Origin: JAGWJU01 sp035533295 | GTDB taxonomy: Bacteria; Elusimicrobiota; Elusimicrobia; UBA1565; UBA9628 | NCBI GenBank assembly: GCA_035533295.1 | Contig: DATLUA010000081.1 | Location: 1 to 49,012, forward strand | Length of the DNA stretch: 49,012 bases | Reading direction: 5' to 3' | Shown here: positions 39,552 to 47,921 of the stretch, piece by piece | How the letters are laid out: the number at the start of each line of letters is the position of its first letter | Position numbering within the stretch: the first letter of the stretch is position 1 | The notes under the pieces: generated by a model | What the model saw: the letters and a program-made list of their open reading frames with translations, nothing else | The model's database searches: none | Told to the model about the DNA's origin: nothing | Position numbers and translations under genes: made by a program

Positions 39552-40346
39552 GTGAAAATAAAATCTTCGTCCGTGATTTTTTTCCTGGCCGGAGCCTTGG
39601 CGGCGCTTCCGGCGGCGACGCGGGCGGCCTGCGTCCCATCGAGCGTGGCGCGCGGCGCCATCCAGGTTCAGACGCTGGACTCCGGGACTGAGGGCTGCGC
39701 GATTTTAATCGCCCCGGCCGACCCCGCGGGCCTGGTCTTCCGGCAGTATCTCCTGGACGGCAGCGGGCTCTTCATGGTCTTTGACTCCATCGCCGGGCCG
39801 GAGGACACCTCCACCGGCGCGCGCAGCTATTTTTTCTTTCCGCGCCGAAAGTCCGCGTCCTACCGCTTCCTTGACGATGGCCGGCTGGAAGTGGACGCCC
39901 CCTCGGGCCAGGCCTTTTTCTTCTCCCCAAAGACCGCGCGCCTGGAATCCGTCCCGGGCGTTTCCTATACGGAGGATCCCATGGTCTCCATGAACAACAA
40001 CGGCGGCGTGGAGATTTCCCGCGCGGGTGGCGTGTGGCTGGATGCCGGCTGGCAGACCGGCAGCGCGTCCTTCGCCCACCCGGAGCGGACCTCCGTTTTT
40101 CATGACGCGGCCGGAAATTCCTGTCCGGTTTCCAACGCGGACATCTTCACCAACGACAAAAACGGCAACCCGTCCTTTAATTTCCCAGCCGCCGCCGCCC
40201 TGGCGCTGTTTTTGCGCCGGCATTGCCCGCTCTTGGGCGCCGCTTCTTTAACGAGCGGCCCCGCGGCGGCGTCCGTCGCCGTGTTCGCTTCCGTTTCGGC
40301 GGCGTCCACCGCCTACCAAGCAGCCTTAAAGAGCCGCGCGCGGTAG
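39552..40346 (+). CDS. Secreted protein in the envelope cluster, unknown function
   Basis: A 264-residue protein that I do not recognise. A signal peptide (about 1-25, LAGALAALPAATRAAC) leads a beta-rich mature chain with GCAILIAPADPAG, YFFFPRRKSASYRFLDDGRLEV and VSMNNNGGVEISRAGGVWLDAGW. The C-terminal 40 residues are Ala/Ser-rich and hydrophobic. The GTG start at 39552 has no strong ribosome site. It lies 40 bases after the TIM44-like gene and before the SPFH promoter. Confidence 0.65.
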   Translation: MKIKSSSVIFFLAGALAALPAATRAACVPSSVARGAIQVQTLDSGTEGCAILIAPADPAGLVFRQYLLDGSGLFMVFDSIAGPEDTSTGARSYFFFPRRKSASYRFLDDGRLEVDAPSGQAFFFSPKTARLESVPGVSYTEDPMVSMNNNGGVEISRAGGVWLDAGWQTGSASFAHPERTSVFHDAAGNSCPVSNADIFTNDKNGNPSFNFPAAAALALFLRRHCPLLGAASLTSGPAAASVAVFASVSAASTAYQAALKSRAR

Positions 40347-40359
40347 GCGTTTGGCGGGC

Positions 40360-40389
40360 TTGACAGGCGAGCGGCAACGGGGCTACAGT
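40360..40389 (+). promoter_or_regulatory. Promoter of the SPFH-GYF gene pair
   Basis: -35 TTGACA (40360-40365) and -10 TACAGT (40384-40389) are 18 bases apart. A GGGAGGAAA ribosome site follows before the ATG at 40424, so the SPFH and GYF genes can be transcribed apart from the upstream genes. Confidence 0.6.
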
Positions 40390-40423
40390 AAAAAGCGCTT
40401 TGTTTTCCGGGAGGAAACCTTTA

Positions 40424-41479
40424 ATGGCTACGATTGATCGCGTCAAGTACGACGGGTCGGCGAATATTTTAGTCTGGAAGTTCCCCACGCAGGATTTAAG
40501 CTGGGGCACGCAGGTCATCGTCAACCAGGCCCAGGAGGCGGTGTTCTTCAAGGGCGGCCAGGCCCAGGACGTCCTGGGCCCCGGCACGCATACGCTTAAG
40601 ACCGCCAACATCCCCTTCTTGCGCGGACTCATCGAGGCGCCTTTCGGCGGGAACACGCCGTTTGCCGCGGAGATTTACTTCGTCAACAAGGCCACGCACC
40701 TAGACGTCAAGTGGGGGACCAAGACCCCCATTCCCATCGAGGATCCCAAGTTCAACGTGTTCTTGCCGGTGCGCGCCTTCGGGCAGTTCGGCGTGCAGGT
40801 CGCGGACTCGCGCGCCTTCGTGACCCAGTTCTCCGCAACGCTCCCCGAGTTCACCTTGGACGGCTTGGAGGATTATTTCCGTGGCGCGCTCCTGGCCCGG
40901 GCCAAGGACTACATCGCGGAAACCATCGTCAACAAGAAGATAAACGTTCTGGAGATTTCCGCGCATCTGGAGGAAATGTCTTCCGCCATGGGCGCGAAGC
41001 TCTCCGGGGACTTTTCCGCTTACGGCGTGCGGCTGGTCAACTTCTTCTTGGACTCGGTCGATGTGCCCACGGACGACGAGACGGTCGTGCGCCTCAAAAA
41101 AGCCCTGGCCGACCGCGCCGAGTTCGACATTTTGGGAAACGCCTATAACACCAAGCGCACCTTCGACACGCTGGAAAAAGCCGCTGGCAACGAGGGCGGC
41201 GGCGCCGGCATCGGCATGGGCCTGGGCGCGGGCTTGGGCGCGGGCGCGGGCATCGGCAACTTGATGTCGGGCCTCGTGGGCCAGGCCGCGGCGGGGACGG
41301 GCAAGCCCGCTCCGGCGCCGACGGGTCTCGTTTGTCCCGCGTGCCGCGCGCAAAACCCGGCTGGCGCGCGCTTTTGCTCCGCCTGCGGCAAACCTCTTCA
41401 GTCGATCTGCCCCAAATGCGGCGTTCCGGCCGAAGCCGGCGCTCGTTTTTGCCCGTCGTGCGGGGCTAAAATCGCCTAA
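40424..41479 (+). CDS. SPFH-domain protein with C-terminal double zinc ribbon
   Basis: A 351-residue protein of the bacterial SPFH (stomatin/prohibitin-like) type that begins with VKYDGSANILVWKFPTQDL and has QVIVNQAQEAVFFKGGQ, typical of the YdjI/virion-core-like subgroup. The SPFH domain covers about 20-225 and has no N-terminal membrane helix. A Gly-rich linker (257-285) leads to two zinc ribbons: Cys304, 307, 318, 321 and Cys329, 332, 343, 346. Relatives in Bacillus act in membrane-stress responses. The ATG follows GGGAGGAAA. The GYF-domain membrane protein gene is 20 bases downstream and could recruit it to the membrane. Confidence 0.85.
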   Translation: MATIDRVKYDGSANILVWKFPTQDLSWGTQVIVNQAQEAVFFKGGQAQDVLGPGTHTLKTANIPFLRGLIEAPFGGNTPFAAEIYFVNKATHLDVKWGTKTPIPIEDPKFNVFLPVRAFGQFGVQVADSRAFVTQFSATLPEFTLDGLEDYFRGALLARAKDYIAETIVNKKINVLEISAHLEEMSSAMGAKLSGDFSAYGVRLVNFFLDSVDVPTDDETVVRLKKALADRAEFDILGNAYNTKRTFDTLEKAAGNEGGGAGIGMGLGAGLGAGAGIGNLMSGLVGQAAAGTGKPAPAPTGLVCPACRAQNPAGARFCSACGKPLQSICPKCGVPAEAGARFCPSCGAKIA

Positions 41480-41499
41480 GCCGCCGCTCAGGAGGGCGC

Positions 41500-42507
41500 A
41501 TGAGATTCTACGTCTACGACGACGCGGAGAAAAAACCCATGGGGCCCTTCGAGCCGGAACTGCTCTGGCGCCTGGAAGGATTCAACCCGGAGACCAAGGT
41601 CTGCCCGGAGGGCGCGAAGGCTTGGGTGCCGGCCAAAAGCCTGCCCGAGTTTTCCGGCGTGCTCGCGGCCCCGCGCCCGCGGTCGATCCCGGTCGGTTCC
41701 GCCGGGTCCGCGCCGGTCGCGGGCCAGGCCCGCCGCCTGGGCGCGCTTCTCTCGGACGCGTTTTCGTTGGCGGCAAGCCGGCCGCCGACCTTCATCGGCA
41801 TCGTCTTATTGGCGCTCGCGGCCAAGATTCTGCTCGTGCACGCGGGCTCGCTCATCAGCGGCATCCCGATTGGCAAGCAAGCCCTGACCCAGGCGCTCAA
41901 GGCCGGACGCTACGCCGCGGCCGCGGCCCTCATCGCCTGCGGCATGCTGGGCGCGCTCGCCGATTCCATCGGGTACGCCGCCCTGATTCTGGCGCTCGCG
42001 GAGCGCGCGCGGGGGCAGGCCGCGAACCTGCGGCAGGCCCTGGGCCTGGCGCAGGCCGTCATCGTGCCGCTGCTCCTGGTCGATCTCCAGGTGCTGGGGT
42101 GGATTATTCTGGGCGCCCTCCTGCTCCTTGTTCCCGGCATCCTTTGGGCCATCCGCTACATGCTCGCGCACTTGGCGGTTCTTTTGGAAGGCCGCCACGG
42201 CGCGGACGCGCTTTCGCGCAGCAAGGAGATCATGATCGCCCACGTGGGCAAAGTCATCGGCAACACCGCGGTCGCGGGCTTGGCGGGCTTTATCGTCGTT
42301 GTTTTGGGCAAGATCGTCCTGGCGGTGCCCCTGGCTCTTTTCCTGCGCGCGCTTCCCGCGCCGGCGATGGCGTGGGCCTTGACCCCCGCCGTCTTCGTGC
42401 TCGCCCTTCCCGGGGCGCTGGTTAAAATCTGGACCGCCGCCGTCTTCGTGCTTCTCTACCTCGACTTGGCGTCCCTGCACCCGGCCCAAGCCCCCGCGGC
42501 CGGTTAA
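41500..42507 (+). CDS. GYF-domain multipass membrane protein
   Basis: A 335-residue protein with an N-terminal GYF_2-like domain (about 2-50: FYVYDDAEKKPMGPFEPELLW, with WVPAKSLPEF closing it), a short linker, and about six membrane helices from 95 to 325 (PTFIGIVLLALAAKILLV, YAAAAALIACGMLGAL, VIVPLLLVDLQVLGWIIL, and others). GYF domains bind proline-rich peptides, and this one would face the cytoplasm. The ATG has an AGGAGGG ribosome site. It closes the cluster with the SPFH gene; function unknown. Confidence 0.75.
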   Translation: MRFYVYDDAEKKPMGPFEPELLWRLEGFNPETKVCPEGAKAWVPAKSLPEFSGVLAAPRPRSIPVGSAGSAPVAGQARRLGALLSDAFSLAASRPPTFIGIVLLALAAKILLVHAGSLISGIPIGKQALTQALKAGRYAAAAALIACGMLGALADSIGYAALILALAERARGQAANLRQALGLAQAVIVPLLLVDLQVLGWIILGALLLLVPGILWAIRYMLAHLAVLLEGRHGADALSRSKEIMIAHVGKVIGNTAVAGLAGFIVVVLGKIVLAVPLALFLRALPAPAMAWALTPAVFVLALPGALVKIWTAAVFVLLYLDLASLHPAQAPAAG

Positions 42508-42515
42508 AAGCGAAA

Positions 42516-42542
42516 GGCCCGGCTCCAGCGCCGAGCCGGGCC
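42516..42542. terminator. Terminator between the GYF and DHS-like genes
   Basis: Perfect 10-base arms GGCCCGGCTC (42516-42525) and GAGCCGGGCC (42533-42542) with a seven-base loop. On the minus strand the stem is followed by TTTCGCTTTT, so it best terminates the DHS-like gene; it may also stop the plus-strand cluster. Confidence 0.7.
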
Positions 42543-42565
42543 CATTGCCCAACCGGTAGGCTTGT

Positions 42566-43621
42566 CTAGCGCAGCGGCGCTGGGATTTTCGACTTCTCGT
42601 CGTTCAGGAATTCGCTCCACTTGCGGGCCGCGCGGTTCTTCCACGAGCCCTTGTGGTAGGCGTAGGAGGCCAAGAGCGGCAGCGCCATGGTCGCCTCGGC
42701 GTAGACCATCTGCTCATAAACAGTGTCCACCTTGCCCCAGGAGCAGGCCTCGCGCAGCGTGGAGCCGGAGAGCGCCCCGTCGCGTTCGTCCGCTACCGTG
42801 ATTTGCACGGCGTACTTGTGCATCGTGGTCTCAAGGCCGATCATCTCGGGGCCGACGGTGATGTCCTGGGCGAAGTTCTTGGGAACGCCGCCGCCGATCA
42901 TCAGAAGGCCGGTCTCCTTGGCCTGGAGCTTGACGCGGACCAGTTCCAGAAAGTCCTTGGCCGAATCGATGGAGGCGTGCTCCTCGGGGTTGTGCCACTG
43001 GTGGTGCAGGAAGCCGAAGCCAGCCGAGCAGTCGGAGAAGGCCGGCACGAAGATGGGCACGCTCTTCTGGTAGGCCGCGAGGACGACGGAGTCCTTGACC
43101 TTGCAGCGCTTGACCAGGTATTTTCCCATCTCCTCGATGATCTCGCGGGAGGAATAGGGCCGGGGCTTCAAGGTCCCGGCGATTTCAGAGATGGTCGAGT
43201 CGCAGAGGCCCAGCTCGTCCTCGTTGATGAAGGTGTCGTAGATGCGGTCCACGCGCAGCGCGCGCATCTGTTTGTCGTCCACCCACTTGCTTCCTTTATA
43301 GTGCTTGAAGCCCAGGGCCTCGAAGAAGTCCTGGTCCACGATGTTGGCGCCGGTCGAGACGATGGCGTCGACCATGTTGTGGGAGACCAAGTCGAAGACG
43401 ATTTTTTTCAAGCCCGCGGAGAACAAGGAACCGGCCAGGCAGAGAATGACGCCGCAGTCCTTGTCGGCGAGCATCTGATCGTAAATGGCGGCGGCGCGGG
43501 CGAGGTCCCTGGCCGAGAAAGCCATCTTGGACATCGCCTCCACCATCGCCACGGCGTTGTGCTTCGTTATGTCGAAGTGAACGATGGGTTCCTTCAACAC
43601 ATCCGTCTTTTTCATGCCCAT
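42566..43621 (-). CDS. Deoxyhypusine synthase family protein
   Basis: An NAD-dependent, DHS-fold enzyme of 351 residues. Eukaryotic and archaeal DHS transfers an aminobutyl group from spermidine to eIF5A; bacterial relatives lack that target and may make homospermidine or modify another acceptor. Visible family features are the GVILCLAGSLFSAGLKKI segment, VDAIVSTGANIVDQDFFEALG, GGGVPKNFAQ and the lysine of EACSWGKV, matching the catalytic lysine of DHS. The ATG at 43621 has AAGGGG five bases upstream. It stands alone, ahead of the terminator at 42516. Confidence 0.85.
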   Translation of the reverse strand: MGMKKTDVLKEPIVHFDITKHNAVAMVEAMSKMAFSARDLARAAAIYDQMLADKDCGVILCLAGSLFSAGLKKIVFDLVSHNMVDAIVSTGANIVDQDFFEALGFKHYKGSKWVDDKQMRALRVDRIYDTFINEDELGLCDSTISEIAGTLKPRPYSSREIIEEMGKYLVKRCKVKDSVVLAAYQKSVPIFVPAFSDCSAGFGFLHHQWHNPEEHASIDSAKDFLELVRVKLQAKETGLLMIGGGVPKNFAQDITVGPEMIGLETTMHKYAVQITVADERDGALSGSTLREACSWGKVDTVYEQMVYAEATMALPLLASYAYHKGSWKNRAARKWSEFLNDEKSKIPAPLR

Positions 43622-43713
43622 GATTACCCCTTGCGTTTTTTGTTTTTGATCCGGCAACAGGGAAATATTTTATAACATTGAGTCGTTATTCACAATTTTT
43701 CCGAGTCGAAAAA

Positions 43714-44835
43714 ATGAAGAGAATTTTTTGCGCGGCGGCGTTATGCGCGACTTTTGGCGCCGCCGCCTGCGCGTACTACACGCCGCGCAACCCGCACTAC
43801 CACGAAGGCGACGGGAAAAAATCGGCCGTGGCCGAAAAAAGCGCGAAGAACGACGCGGCCCAGTCGCCCGAAAAAGTCTCGGCCGAGTCCGCGAAAGACG
43901 TCCTGGGCCCGGGCGCGTGGACGCCCGCGGCGCGGACGGCGATTGACGGCCTCATCGCGGCGGAGGGATTTTCAAGCAAGGGCTACGACGCGCGGAAGCC
44001 TCCCGTCGCGGTCCTGTCCTGGGAGGGCGTCTTCTTCGTCCACGACGCGGCCGCGGAAGTCTTTGACCAGATGGTCTTGTCCGCGCGCTTTAAAATCACC
44101 CCGGAGTTTTGGCGCATCATCCCCGTGGCCTACGGCCGGCAAAAAATATTCGCGGCCTACCAGCAGTTCTCCATTTTGCCGCAGAGCATCTGGGAGGACG
44201 AGCCCGCCTACCTGCAGTTCCGCAAGTATTTCGTGCAGTCCTACCAGAACCAGTGCGAGGACGAGAGTTGGTCCGCGTGCCGCGCGTTCTTGGCCCAACT
44301 CTTCGCGGGGTTCACGCCCGAGGAGGCCCGGCATTACGCCGCCACGGTTATCAACGCGCAGCTTGAGCGCCCGCTGGGCGCGGGGATATTCGCCGCCGGC
44401 CCGGAGGACCGAAGCCCGGCGCGTGTCGAGGAAGGCCTGCGCGTGGTGCCCGAGGTCAGCGGCCTGGTCGCGGCGCTGCTCCAGGCGGGCTTCGACGTCT
44501 GGGTCGTGGACCAGGATCCCCAGCCCGTGCTGGAAGCCGCGACGGCGCCCGCCGGCGTGCCCGCGTCGCGGGTGGTGGGCATCCGCGTCAAGGCGGTCAA
44601 GGGCGTCATGACCGGCGACATCGACGGGGACGTGCCCGCGCGCGGGGCCAAGACCGCGGCCGTCGTCGCGGCGTTGGGGCGCGCTCCGGATCTGGTGGTG
44701 GGCGCTTCCTCCGACGACGCGGCCCTGCTCGGCTACGGCAAGGGCGTGCGCGTGCTCATCGACCACGGCGATAAGAAGCTGGACGCCAAGGCGCGCAAAA
44801 AGGGCTGGATTGTGCAACCGGCGTTTGGCCGCTGA
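43714..44835 (+). CDS. Lipoprotein with a degraded HAD phosphatase fold
   Basis: A 373-residue protein whose N-terminus (FCAAALCATFGAAAC) ends in a lipobox with Cys19, followed by a charged linker to about 65. The rest resembles HAD-family phosphatases of the phosphorylcholine-phosphatase type. Motif I, normally DxDxT/N, reads LSWEGVFF (101-108), so the nucleophile Asp is replaced by Ser. Motif II has Asp where Ser/Thr is usual (VWVVDQDPQPV). The lysine in ARGAKTAAV may survive, and motif IV, normally GDSxxD, is GASSDDAAL. It is probably a non-catalytic relative or a changed enzyme. A TTG at 43678 would add 12 residues and hide the signal. Confidence 0.6.
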   Translation: MKRIFCAAALCATFGAAACAYYTPRNPHYHEGDGKKSAVAEKSAKNDAAQSPEKVSAESAKDVLGPGAWTPAARTAIDGLIAAEGFSSKGYDARKPPVAVLSWEGVFFVHDAAAEVFDQMVLSARFKITPEFWRIIPVAYGRQKIFAAYQQFSILPQSIWEDEPAYLQFRKYFVQSYQNQCEDESWSACRAFLAQLFAGFTPEEARHYAATVINAQLERPLGAGIFAAGPEDRSPARVEEGLRVVPEVSGLVAALLQAGFDVWVVDQDPQPVLEAATAPAGVPASRVVGIRVKAVKGVMTGDIDGDVPARGAKTAAVVAALGRAPDLVVGASSDDAALLGYGKGVRVLIDHGDKKLDAKARKKGWIVQPAFGR

Positions 44836-44856
44836 AATTTTTTATATGATGGGGCC

Positions 44857-45627
44857 ATGAACAGACTGCAAGGGAAGGTTTGCCTCATTACCGGCGCGGG
44901 CTCGGGCATGGGACGCGCCGCCGCCCTGCGCTTTTGCGCGGAGGGCGCCAAGGTTTTCGCCTGCGACTGGAAAAAAGACGCCCTGGAGAAGACCGCCGAG
45001 CTGGCCCGCAAAAGCGGCGGAAGCGTCGCGGTCCTGGCCGGGGACGTGTCCAGGGAGGACGACGTGCGCCGCGCGGTCGCGGCCGCGGTCAAATCCTTCG
45101 GCGCCGTGCACGTGCTCTACAACAACGCGGGGATTTTTCCGGACGACGACCGCTCGGTCGTGGACACGGACGAGAAGGTTTGGGACAAGGTCTACGCTGT
45201 CAACGTCAAGGGCGTCTACCTGATGTGCAAGTACGCCATCCCTGAAATCATCAAGGCCGGCGGCGGCGCGGTCATCAACGTCGCCTCTTTCGTGGCGTTG
45301 GTGGGCTGCAGCGTTCCGCAGGACGCCTACACCGCCTCCAAGGGCGCGGTCATCGCGCTGACCAAGTCCTTGGCCGTGCAGTTCGGCCCCAAGGGCGTGC
45401 GCTCAAACGCCATTTGTCCCGGCCCCATCGAGACGCCGCTCTTGATGGACTGGCTCTTGAAGGAGCCCAAGGAAAAGGCCAAGCGCATCAACCGCATCCC
45501 CATGGGGCGCTTTGGAAAGTCCGAGGACATCGTGAACCTGGCGCTCTATTTGGCCTCGGATGAGTCCTCCTGGACCAACGGCGCGGCCCTGGTGGCCGAC
45601 GGCGGCATCACCGCCAACTATTTCTGA
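44857..45627 (+). CDS. Short-chain dehydrogenase/reductase
   Basis: A 256-residue classical SDR using NAD(P). The cofactor loop TGAGSGMG is at 12-19, NNAG follows the fourth strand, and the catalytic pair is in DAYTASKGAV; the catalytic serine is in INVASFVALVG. It ends with the usual GAALVADGGITANY. It may act as a 3-oxoacyl-ACP reductase-like or alcohol dehydrogenase. The stop overlaps the ATG of the aldehyde dehydrogenase (TGATG), suggesting that the pair handles successive alcohol-aldehyde-acid steps. Confidence 0.92.
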   Translation: MNRLQGKVCLITGAGSGMGRAAALRFCAEGAKVFACDWKKDALEKTAELARKSGGSVAVLAGDVSREDDVRRAVAAAVKSFGAVHVLYNNAGIFPDDDRSVVDTDEKVWDKVYAVNVKGVYLMCKYAIPEIIKAGGGAVINVASFVALVGCSVPQDAYTASKGAVIALTKSLAVQFGPKGVRSNAICPGPIETPLLMDWLLKEPKEKAKRINRIPMGRFGKSEDIVNLALYLASDESSWTNGAALVADGGITANYF

Positions 45628-47099
45628 TGCCTCCGGCCAAGGCTGAGAAAAAAACCACGGGGAAAATTTCGAGCGCCGGGCATTGGATCGGCGGCAGGGA
45701 AGTTCCCGCCGCGACGGGCCAGACCATGCCGGTCACAAACCCCGCGACCGGGCAGACCATGGCGCAGGTCGCGCGCGGCGGCCAAGAAGACGCGGACCGG
45801 GCGGTCCGAGCGGCCGAGCAAGCTCTGCAGGGGCCGTGGTCCAAGTTCACGCCGCGGCAAAGGGCCCGCGCGCTTTTCGAGGTGGCGCGGTTGATTCGCG
45901 CCGACCTTGATGCCCTGGCCCGGCTCGAATCCCAGAATGCGGGCAAGCCCATCGGCGAGGCCAAGGGCGAAGTGGAAGCCGCGGCCGGCTGCTTCGAGTA
46001 TTACGCGGGCGCGGTGTCCAAATTTTTCGGCGAGACCATCCCGGTGAGCGCCTCGGGCCTGGATTTTACGCTTAAAGAGCCGGTGGGCGTGTGCGCGCTC
46101 ATCGTGCCCTGGAACTATCCCGTGGTCATCGCGTCGTGGAAGATCGCTCCCGCCCTGGCCTGCGCCAACGCGGTGGTTTTAAAGCCCGCGGAGGCAACGC
46201 CCTTGACCGCTTTGCGCCTGGCCCAACTCTGCGCCAAAGCGGGAATTCCGGACGGCGTGGTCAACGTGGTGACCGGCTTTGGCCCCGAGGCCGGCGAGCC
46301 CCTGGTCAAGCACCCGCAGGTGCGCAAGGTTTCCTTCACGGGCTCGACCGCCGTGGGCAAGCATTTGATGGCCCTGGCCGCGCCAAGCTTAAAGCGCGTG
46401 TCCTTGGAGCTGGGGGGAAAATCGCCCAGCCTGATTTTCGCCGACGCGGACTTGGACCGCTGCGCGCAGGACGCGGCCGGCGCGGTGTTCTCCAACGCCG
46501 GGCAGGACTGCTGCGCTCGCTCGCGCGCCCTGGTGCAGGAGAAGGTCTACGAGCGCTTCGTGGAGAAGGTCGCGGCCTGCGCCAAGAAATTGCGCGTGGG
46601 CGACCCACAGAACCCCAAGACCGAGATGGGGCCGCTGATTTCAAAAAAACAGAAAGAGCGCGTGCTGGGCTACGTGGCGGCGGGAACCGAGGACGGCGCG
46701 GACTTGGTCTGCGGCGGCGACGCGCCGGACTTGGGCGGCGGATTTTTCGTGACGCCCGCGGTGTTCGCGGCCGTGGAGCCGCGCATGCGCGTGTTCAAGG
46801 AGGAAATTTTCGGGCCGGTCTTGTGCGCCACGCCTTTTAAGACCGAGGACGAGGCCGTGGCCCTGGCCAACGGCACGGAGTACGGCTTGTCGGGCTCGAT
46901 TTGGACCCGAGACGTGGGCCGCGCCATTCGCCTCGCGCGCCGGGTGCAAAGCGGCGTCTTGAGCGTCAACTCATCGTCGAGCGTGCACATCGAGGCGCCC
47001 TTCGGGGGATGCAAGTCCTCGGGCGTGGGGCGGGAACTGGGCATGAAGGCGCTCGAGCTCTACAGCGAAGTCAAGAACGTCTTTATCTCGGACCGCTAG
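45627..47099 (+). CDS. NAD-dependent aldehyde dehydrogenase
   Basis: A 490-residue ALDH of the betaine-aldehyde/aminobutyraldehyde type. Signatures are VPWNYPVVIASWKIAPALA, GSTAVGK, the general base in LELGGKSPSLIF and the catalytic cysteine in NAGQDCCARSR (two adjacent cysteines), then FKEEIFGPVL. Substrates in this group include aminoaldehydes from polyamine breakdown, which fits the GlnA/PuuA-like and SpeB genes, but the substrate cannot be read from sequence. It is translationally coupled to the SDR and converges on tatD, whose stop lies in the same palindrome (47096-47109). Confidence 0.93.
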   Translation: MPPAKAEKKTTGKISSAGHWIGGREVPAATGQTMPVTNPATGQTMAQVARGGQEDADRAVRAAEQALQGPWSKFTPRQRARALFEVARLIRADLDALARLESQNAGKPIGEAKGEVEAAAGCFEYYAGAVSKFFGETIPVSASGLDFTLKEPVGVCALIVPWNYPVVIASWKIAPALACANAVVLKPAEATPLTALRLAQLCAKAGIPDGVVNVVTGFGPEAGEPLVKHPQVRKVSFTGSTAVGKHLMALAAPSLKRVSLELGGKSPSLIFADADLDRCAQDAAGAVFSNAGQDCCARSRALVQEKVYERFVEKVAACAKKLRVGDPQNPKTEMGPLISKKQKERVLGYVAAGTEDGADLVCGGDAPDLGGGFFVTPAVFAAVEPRMRVFKEEIFGPVLCATPFKTEDEAVALANGTEYGLSGSIWTRDVGRAIRLARRVQSGVLSVNSSSSVHIEAPFGGCKSSGVGRELGMKALELYSEVKNVFISDR

Positions 47100-47105
47100 G
47101 CCGGC

Positions 47106-47912
47106 CTAGGCCGTCGTGGCCGCGGCAATCCGGTAGAGCGAGCGGGCGTTCGCCGTGGTCTCCCGCGCCACGTCCTCCAAGCTTTTCCCGAACACTTCCG
47201 CTACCTTGGCCGCGATTTCGGGGATGGCCGCGGGCTCGTTGCGTTTGCCGCGGGAGCTCTGCGGCGGCAGATACGGGCTGTCGGTTTCCAGCACCAGGCG
47301 CTCCAAGCCCGCGGCGCGCAGGGCCGCGCGTAGGCCGTCATTCTTGGGATAGGTCACCGGTCCGTCCACGCCCAGCGCGAAGCCGCGATCTATAAGGAAG
47401 AGCGCGTCGTCCTCCCCGCCGGAAAAACAGTGCACCACGCCCCAGAAACGGAACTCCGCGGGCGGTGCGGGGCAGAGATCGCCCACGACCGCGCGCAGAT
47501 CCTCGTAGGCGCCGCGGCAATGGATGACCGCGGGCTTGCCCCAGGACAGGCTTGCCGCCAGGAGCGCGCGGAAAGCAACGAACTGGACTTCCTTGGGCGT
47601 GTCGGTCTTGACGTAATCCAAGCCGATTTCGCCCACGGCCGCGACCTCGGGCAACCGGGCCTTGGCCGCGAGCGAGTCCAAAAGCCGCGGCGTGAACTCC
47701 TTGGCGTAGTACGGGTGCAGGCCCAGGGCGCACCGAACATGGAGTGGCCGGGCCCGGCTTAGCGCCAGGGCGCCCGGCCACTCTGCGGGAGCGTCTGCAA
47801 TCTCGGCGATGTTTATAACGCCGGCGGCGCGCGCCCGCTCCAACACGGTCTCCCGGTCGGTTTCGAACACGCCGTCGCCCAGATGGGCGTGCGTGTCGAA
47901 AAACTCAAGCAC
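47106..47912 (-). CDS. tatD: TatD-family metal-dependent deoxyribonuclease
   Basis: A 268-residue TIM-barrel hydrolase; relatives degrade DNA or trim 3' ends, or act as D-aminoacyl-tRNA deacylase-like quality-control enzymes. Metal ligands appear in order: DTHAHLGD, GEIGLDY, VIHCRG, VHCFSGG and LETDSPYL. The start is GTG at 47912, nine bases after the small lysine-rich gene on the same strand. The ALDH gene ends six bases from its stop. Confidence 0.92.
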   Translation of the reverse strand: MLEFFDTHAHLGDGVFETDRETVLERARAAGVINIAEIADAPAEWPGALALSRARPLHVRCALGLHPYYAKEFTPRLLDSLAAKARLPEVAAVGEIGLDYVKTDTPKEVQFVAFRALLAASLSWGKPAVIHCRGAYEDLRAVVGDLCPAPPAEFRFWGVVHCFSGGEDDALFLIDRGFALGVDGPVTYPKNDGLRAALRAAGLERLVLETDSPYLPPQSSRGKRNEPAAIPEIAAKVAEVFGKSLEDVARETTANARSLYRIAAATTA

Positions 47913-47921
47913 CCGGACGGC

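Noticed and set aside
41200..41300. Gly/Ala-rich codon repeat in the SPFH gene as a possible tandem DNA repeat
   Set aside because: It is a low-complexity protein linker with irregular units, not a DNA repeat array.
42566..47099. DHS-like, HAD-like, SDR and ALDH genes as one operon
   Set aside because: The DHS-like gene is on the opposite strand with its own terminator; only the SDR and ALDH are clearly coupled.
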